This document shows positions 59,602 to 64,000 of a stretch of DNA of 64,000 bases, piece after piece. Made by a program: the position numbers and the translations under genes. Position 1 is the first letter of the stretch; each line of letters starts with the position of its first letter. The stretch is from the NCBI RefSeq assembly GCF_001238275.1, contig NZ_LGTB01000009.1, positions 124,001 to 188,000 of the forward strand, read 5' to 3'. This DNA comes from Bradyrhizobium viridifuturi. Lineage in GTDB: Bacteria > Pseudomonadota > Alphaproteobacteria > Rhizobiales > Xanthobacteraceae. The notes beneath the pieces are model-generated. The model was not told the origin of the DNA. It made no database searches and worked only from the letters and a program-made list of their open reading frames with translations.

Positions 59602-59771
59602 GGCTACGTTCCGTTCAACCGGCTAACGGTGCGTCGGCAGGTTCCACAACTTGGCATTGCGGCAGGAGATGCTCAAGGACAAACGCGAATCTCAACCGGA
59701 GCTGGTCGGGATTGTTTCAAGTCGTCCGCGTGGGCTGCTCAACACCGGGTCGCCCTAGGGACGACAGCGCG

Positions 59772-60260
59772 TCAGAACTTGGTGTCGAGCCTCGGAATAC
59801 CGGTGGCCTCGGACAGCAGGGAAGCCACCCTGCCGGCTTCCTGGATCGTTGGCTTTTTCAACGGGACTTCATGCCGCGTTCCATCCGCCAACTCGACATA
59901 GACTCCGTATGAAGGGTGGTCGTCGGTCCCATACTCGATCCTACCGAGCGCGCGGCACTGATCGAGCGGGCAGTCGGCTATCGTCTTGCTCCGTCGGGCG
60001 ACGAACCGGCGAGAGACCTTAAACCTGCGCGTCCGTAGATCAAACTCGGTAATCGACTTGTAATATCCGATCGAGATGAACATGCATGCCAGCAACAGGC
60101 ATACGATCACTGAGCCCTTGGCCTCGGTCGATCCGACGCTGGCTGCGATAGTGGGAATGGCAATCAAGGCTGCTGAAAGAATCCAGGCCGTCGCCGATCG
60201 ACCTCTTTCAAATGTCAGAGCCGTCCCGAGCTGTTCGTTGGACGAGGCGTGATCGGTCAT
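59772..60260 (-). CDS. membrane protein of unknown function, paralogue B
   Basis: A 162-residue protein starting MTDHASSNEQLGTALTFERG; the longer frame upstream is not supported. Two membrane helices (about 25-43 and 50-67) and a soluble domain follow, with EFDLRTRRFKVSRRFVARRS and VYVELADGTRHEVPLKKPTI. The C-terminal VASLLSEATGIPRLD is shared with paralogue A. The role is unknown. Confidence 0.7.
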   Translation of the reverse strand: MTDHASSNEQLGTALTFERGRSATAWILSAALIAIPTIAASVGSTEAKGSVIVCLLLACMFISIGYYKSITEFDLRTRRFKVSRRFVARRSKTIADCPLDQCRALGRIEYGTDDHPSYGVYVELADGTRHEVPLKKPTIQEAGRVASLLSEATGIPRLDTKF

Positions 60261-60274
60261 GGCGCGACGATACA

Positions 60275-61242
60275 CTAACCTGCAGTTGCGCCCCAGCGCC
60301 AGCGCCGGGCGCGGGCGTAATCGGCCTTGGCGCGGCGGGGGACCTTGGCGACGGCGACGCCCTCGGGCGTGCAGAGCTTGGCCGCAATCTCGACCTTGCC
60401 GACATCCGGCTGCGCCAGCACGCGCGATGGCCTGTTCTCGACGCGCGCCCGTGTCAGCGCGACATAGGCGAAGCGCTCGTCCTCGAACGGGGCGTCGGCG
60501 CCCTTGATCTGCTTGTGCGCGCGCGAGCGTTGCAGGCGTTGCGAGAAATGGCACCAGTCGGGCGCGACCAGTGGGCAGGCGCCGTCATGCGGGCAGGGGG
60601 CTGTGACATGCGCGCCGGCGGCGATCAATCGGGCACGGAGTGCGATGATCCGCGCATAGCCCGCCGGTGTGCCGGGCTCGACGACCAGCAGGGTATCCCT
60701 GGTTTTCTCCCACATCACATCGGTGAGGGCGTCGCGCTCGGCATCATTGAGCTCGTTGATGACGTAGCTCGCGATCACGAGGTCAGCGGCCTCGGCATGC
60801 GCCGCATAAATGCGGGCCTGGCCGAGCTCATAGGTGATGCGGCGCAGGCGGTCACTCCGGCGCGTGAGGTCGAGCGCCAGCGTCCGCAGGGCCTCATTGG
60901 AATCGAGCAGAGTGAACGCCTGCAACGACGGGAAGGCTTCCGCGGCCGCCCAGCTTGCCGTCCCCGGCCCGGCGCCGACATCGAGCAGGCTCGTGGGCGC
61001 GAAATCCGGCCTGATTTCGGAGAGTGAATTGAGGCTCGCCACCACGGCGGCATAGGTCGCCGGCATCCGCGCCACGGCGTAGGCCAGCGCATCGGTCTCG
61101 GTCTTGATCGTCGAGGAGCCGCCGCCTTCGCGATAGGTCTGCGAGATGATGGCCGCACGGCCGGCGGCGTCGCTGCGTGACAGGCCTTCGAGCCGGGCGT
61201 GAGGGAGGCTTTGAGTTCGGCAGGCAGGTCGGGTGAGGTCAT
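60275..61242 (-). CDS. Rsm22-type small ribosomal subunit methyltransferase-like protein, frame broken at 61198
   Basis: A 322-residue protein when one base is restored. The start MTSPDLPAELKASLT is in one frame and ARLEGLSRSDAAGRAAIISQ in another; the read has ACGCCCGGC where ACGGCCCGGC would continue. The SAM-binding motif is SLLDVGAGPGTASWA. The C-terminal cysteine cluster CPHDGACPLVAPDWCHFSQR is the Rsm22/METTL17 Fe-S signature. It is thought to help assemble the small ribosomal subunit. Confidence 0.82.
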
Positions 61243-61258
61243 GCGCCGTACCATCCCA

Positions 61259-61343
61259 TGTCATTGCGAGCGGAGCGAAGCAATCCATATCGCCGCTTGC
61301 GGAAGCATGGATTGCTTCGTCGCTATCGCTCCTCGCAATGACG
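61259..61343. repeat. intergenic palindromic element
   Basis: It starts TCATTGCGAGCGGAGCGAAG and ends CTCCTCGCAATGACG, with GCAATCCAT and ATGGATTGC facing each other. It lies between the Rsm22-type gene and the end of smc. Such elements are common in Bradyrhizobium. Confidence 0.7.
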
Positions 61344-61388
61344 AGGCCGAAAGGCCTCGCCTCAAATCCGAGGTGTTCTGACGCAGCC

Positions 61389-64000
61389 TTACGCCACGTT
61401 CTGGTCGAGGATGTCGACCGCGCCCTGCAGGTCGACCGACACCAGCTGGGACACGCCGCGCTCGGCCATGGTGACGCCGAACAGCCGGTTCATCCGCGCC
61501 ATCGTGATCGGATTGTGCGTGATGATGATGAAGCGCGTGTCGGTCGAGCCGGTCATTTCGTGCAGCAGGCTGCAGAACCGTTCGACGTTGTGGTCGTCGA
61601 GCGGCGCATCGACTTCGTCCAGCACGCAGATCGGCGACGGGTTGGTGAGGAACACCGCGAAGATCAGCGAGAGCGCGGTCAGCGCCTGCTCGCCGCCCGA
61701 GAGCAGCGACAGCGTCTGCGGCTTCTTGCCGGGCGGCTTGGCGATGATCTCGAGGCCGGCTTCGAGCGGATCATCGCTCTCGATCAGGTGCAGCGCGGCT
61801 TCGCCGCCGCCGAACAGCTCGGTGAACAGCCGCTTGAAGTGGTTGTTGACGGTCTCGAACGAGGTCAGCAGGCGCTCGCGGGCTTCGCGGTTGAGGCTCT
61901 GGATGCCCTGGCGCAGCCGCTTGATCGCCTCGACGAGGTCGTCGCGTTCGGTGGTCAGCGCGGTGTGCTGGGTCTCGACTTCCTTCAACTCTTCCTCGGC
62001 GCGCAGATTGACGGCGCCGAGCCGTTCGCGGTCGCGCCGTAGCTTTTCGAGCTCTTCCTCGACCTGGCCGACCGGTGGCAGCTCCGCGCCCGGCTCGATC
62101 TCGGCCATGCCGACGACGGCGCTGGGCTCGACCTCGAGCATGTCGTGGATCTCGCGCTCGATGTCGGCGAGGCGGCGGCGGGTGCCTTCCATGCGCTCCT
62201 CGGCGCGCGCGGTGGCTTCGCGGGACGACGACAGCGCTTCGAGTGTGGCCTTGGCGACGCGGTCGGTTTCCGCCATCGCGGCTTCGGCGGTCGCCAGCGC
62301 GTCGGCGGCGATGCGGCGATCGCCCTCGGCGTGCTCGATCTCCGTGATCAGCGCGCTGCGCTTCTCGGCGAACACCTCCGGTGCATTGGCGAGTTCCTCG
62401 CGTTCGATCGACACCTCGGCGATGCGCGCCTCGATGGTCCCGACCTGCGAGGCGGCGCTGGTCTTGCGGTTCTGCCACTCGTTGCGTTCGGCGAGGATCG
62501 CCTGCACGCGGCGGTCGGCGAGCTCGGCTTCGCGGGCCAGCGCCTGCGCCTCGGCGCGGACCTGCGCCGCGGCACGGCGCTGATTGTCGATCTCGGCGCG
62601 CACCGCGGCGAGCTGGGCCTCGGTCTCGACGCCAGGCGGCAATTCGGCCAGCGCGGCAGCCGCGCTCTCATGCGCGGCTTCGGCCTCGGCGCGGTCGGCC
62701 GCGACGCGGCTGTGCGCCTCGGTCAGCGCCGATTTGCGGGCGGCGTGGCGGTTGATCTCGCGCTCGGTCGCGGCATGGCGCTCGCGCGCGGCATCGGTCT
62801 CGCGGCGGGCGGCGCGTACGGCCTCACGCGAGGCGCCCTCGGCGGCGGACGCCGAGCGCAGTTCTTCCTCAGCGGTCTCCAGCGCCTGGCGCTTGGCGGC
62901 GGCATCGATGCGGGCCTGTTCCAGCTCATGCTCGATATCGACCAGGCGGGCGCGCTCGGCGAGGCGGCGCGCGGCGCCGGTCGGAGCGTGCGCGTCGGCG
63001 ACAAAGCCGTCCCAGCGCCAGACGTCGCCTTCGAGCGACACCAGCCGCTGGCCGGTCTTCAGCTGCGAGACCAGTGCGGCGCCGCGCTCCTTGGCGACGA
63101 CACCGATCTGGGCCAGGCGGCGCGCCAGTTCCGGCGGCGCCTGGACATGATCGGCCAGCCGCTCGACACCGTCAGGCAGCGAGGGATCGCCCGAGGATTC
63201 GCCGACATTGGTCCAGCGCATCGGCGCGGAGGAATCCACGGGAGCATCGAGGTCGTCGCCGAGCACGGCGCCGATCGCCTTCTCATAGCCCTTGGCGACC
63301 GTGATGCCGTCGATGATCGGCGGCCACAGATTCTTGGTCTCGCTGGTGACGAGCTTGGAGATGGTGCGGGCTTCGGTCTCGAGCCGCTGCACGCGCTTCT
63401 CCGCTTCAGCGAGCGGATTGCGGGAGGCTTCCAGCGTCTGCCGTGCGGCGGCGTGGTGCGCCTCGCTCTCCTGCACCGCCGCCTCGGATTCGGCGAGGGT
63501 CTGCTGCGCCATTTCCATCGCGGCGGCGAGCGCGTCGATGTCGCCGAGATTGCCGGTTTCCTGCGCGAGCTTGGATTCCTCGGCCTGGACGTTGGCGATT
63601 TCCTGATCGAGCCGCGCCAGCCGGTCGCGATGCGTGCGCACGCCGGCCTCGAGCTGGTTGCGCTTCGCCGTGAGATCGGCGAGCTGCGTGGTCAGCTCGG
63701 AGAACTGGCGCTCGGTCGCGGCCAGGATCTCTTCGGCCTCGGAGACGCGCTCGTCGACGCCGGAGCGCTTCTCGACCCGCGACTTGATCTCTTCCTTCAG
63801 CTCGGCGTCTTCGGTGTCGAGCCGCTGCAATGCGATGTCGGCGTCCGAAGTCTGCTGCTGCTCGCGCGCGATGTCCTGGGCGAACTGGGTGAGGCGGCGA
63901 TCGAGCTCGCCGACGCGCTCCTTGGCGCGCTGCTCCTCGCGGTCGAGCATCTCGCGCGCATTGGTCAGGCGCTGCAGGCCGGCGGCGGCGCGCGCCTCGG
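61389..64000 (-). CDS. smc: chromosome segregation protein SMC, C-terminal part
   Basis: The last 870 or so residues of SMC; the gene starts beyond the window. Coiled coil, then the hinge (about LWPPIIDGITVAKGYEKAIG to LVSQLKTGQRLVSLEGDVW), then coiled coil, then the C-terminal ATPase half with signature LLSGGEQALTALSLIFAVFL and Walker B ICVLDEVDAPLDDHN. Together with ScpA/ScpB it folds and segregates the chromosome. The N-terminal Walker A is outside the window. Confidence 0.93.
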   Translation of the reverse strand, partial: EARAAAGLQRLTNAREMLDREEQRAKERVGELDRRLTQFAQDIAREQQQTSDADIALQRLDTEDAELKEEIKSRVEKRSGVDERVSEAEEILAATERQFSELTTQLADLTAKRNQLEAGVRTHRDRLARLDQEIANVQAEESKLAQETGNLGDIDALAAAMEMAQQTLAESEAAVQESEAHHAAARQTLEASRNPLAEAEKRVQRLETEARTISKLVTSETKNLWPPIIDGITVAKGYEKAIGAVLGDDLDAPVDSSAPMRWTNVGESSGDPSLPDGVERLADHVQAPPELARRLAQIGVVAKERGAALVSQLKTGQRLVSLEGDVWRWDGFVADAHAPTGAARRLAERARLVDIEHELEQARIDAAAKRQALETAEEELRSASAAEGASREAVRAARRETDAARERHAATEREINRHAARKSALTEAHSRVAADRAEAEAAHESAAAALAELPPGVETEAQLAAVRAEIDNQRRAAAQVRAEAQALAREAELADRRVQAILAERNEWQNRKTSAASQVGTIEARIAEVSIEREELANAPEVFAEKRSALITEIEHAEGDRRIAADALATAEAAMAETDRVAKATLEALSSSREATARAEERMEGTRRRLADIEREIHDMLEVEPSAVVGMAEIEPGAELPPVGQVEEELEKLRRDRERLGAVNLRAEEELKEVETQHTALTTERDDLVEAIKRLRQGIQSLNREARERLLTSFETVNNHFKRLFTELFGGGEAALHLIESDDPLEAGLEIIAKPPGKKPQTLSLLSGGEQALTALSLIFAVFLTNPSPICVLDEVDAPLDDHNVERFCSLLHEMTGSTDTRFIIITHNPITMARMNRLFGVTMAERGVSQLVSVDLQGAVDILDQNVA

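Overview
The window is a high-GC alphaproteobacterial chromosome segment that most resembles Bradyrhizobium. The assignment rests on three things: a fused cytochrome b/c1 gene (fbcH) directly behind the Rieske gene, a fused anthranilate synthase TrpE(G), and the palindromic intergenic repeats scattered through the sequence. I see no tRNA or rRNA gene, CRISPR array, transposase, prophage or integron, so this is mostly ordinary chromosomal backbone.

Layout. 1-2.1 kb: the end of a multifunctional fatty-acid oxidation protein, an acyl-CoA thioesterase, a small orphan protein and a HAD phosphatase. 2.3-11.1 kb: a complete glycerol / glycerol-3-phosphate locus (DeoR-type repressor, glpD, two ABC ATPases, two permeases, a small membrane protein and a periplasmic binding protein), closed by a strong terminator. 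11.2-18.6 kb: single genes (unknown 236-aa protein, TPR protein, Old Yellow Enzyme, SDR, DUF1993, SbmA/BacA-like membrane protein, lytic transglycosylase). 18.8-20.5 kb: a hybrid histidine kinase whose N-terminus looks like the copper/ethylene-binding domain of plant ETR1. 20.6-29.8 kb: HtpX, aldo/keto reductase, GYD protein, ScfR-type regulator and several small proteins. 29.9-32.9 kb: a TonB-dependent receptor and a DUF2946 protein behind a Zur-like palindrome. 33-39.8 kb: a MoxR / DUF58 / DUF4159 / large membrane protein operon. 40-43.6 kb: a translationally coupled cassette ending in cca and tauE. 43.7-47.3 kb: trmL-queE-queD-hemF-HAD. 47.5-50.2 kb: fbcF-fbcH (bc1 complex). 50.4-55.3 kb: a dienelactone hydrolase, an extradiol dioxygenase-like protein, trpE(G) with a Trp-Trp leader peptide, and apt. 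55.4-61.2 kb: two ParA-like ATPases, an M48 protease with LemA, two related membrane proteins and an Rsm22-type methyltransferase. 61.4-64 kb: the C-terminal part of SMC.

The most striking sequence-level feature is 14 single-base frame breaks in 12 genes. Thirteen are one-base deletions, and many restore a clean gene if a GC in the read is changed back to GGC. Two lie inside the Rieske cluster motif and two in cytochrome b/c1, which argues for systematic base-calling or assembly error rather than gene decay. I list these genes as full-length CDS with the break positions.

No clearly new multi-gene system is visible. The best leads are the ETR1-like sensor kinase, the Zur-like box over DUF2946-TonB receptor, the paired orphan ParA-like ATPases, the asymmetric GlpS/GlpT ATPase pair and the QueD lacking its usual catalytic cysteine.
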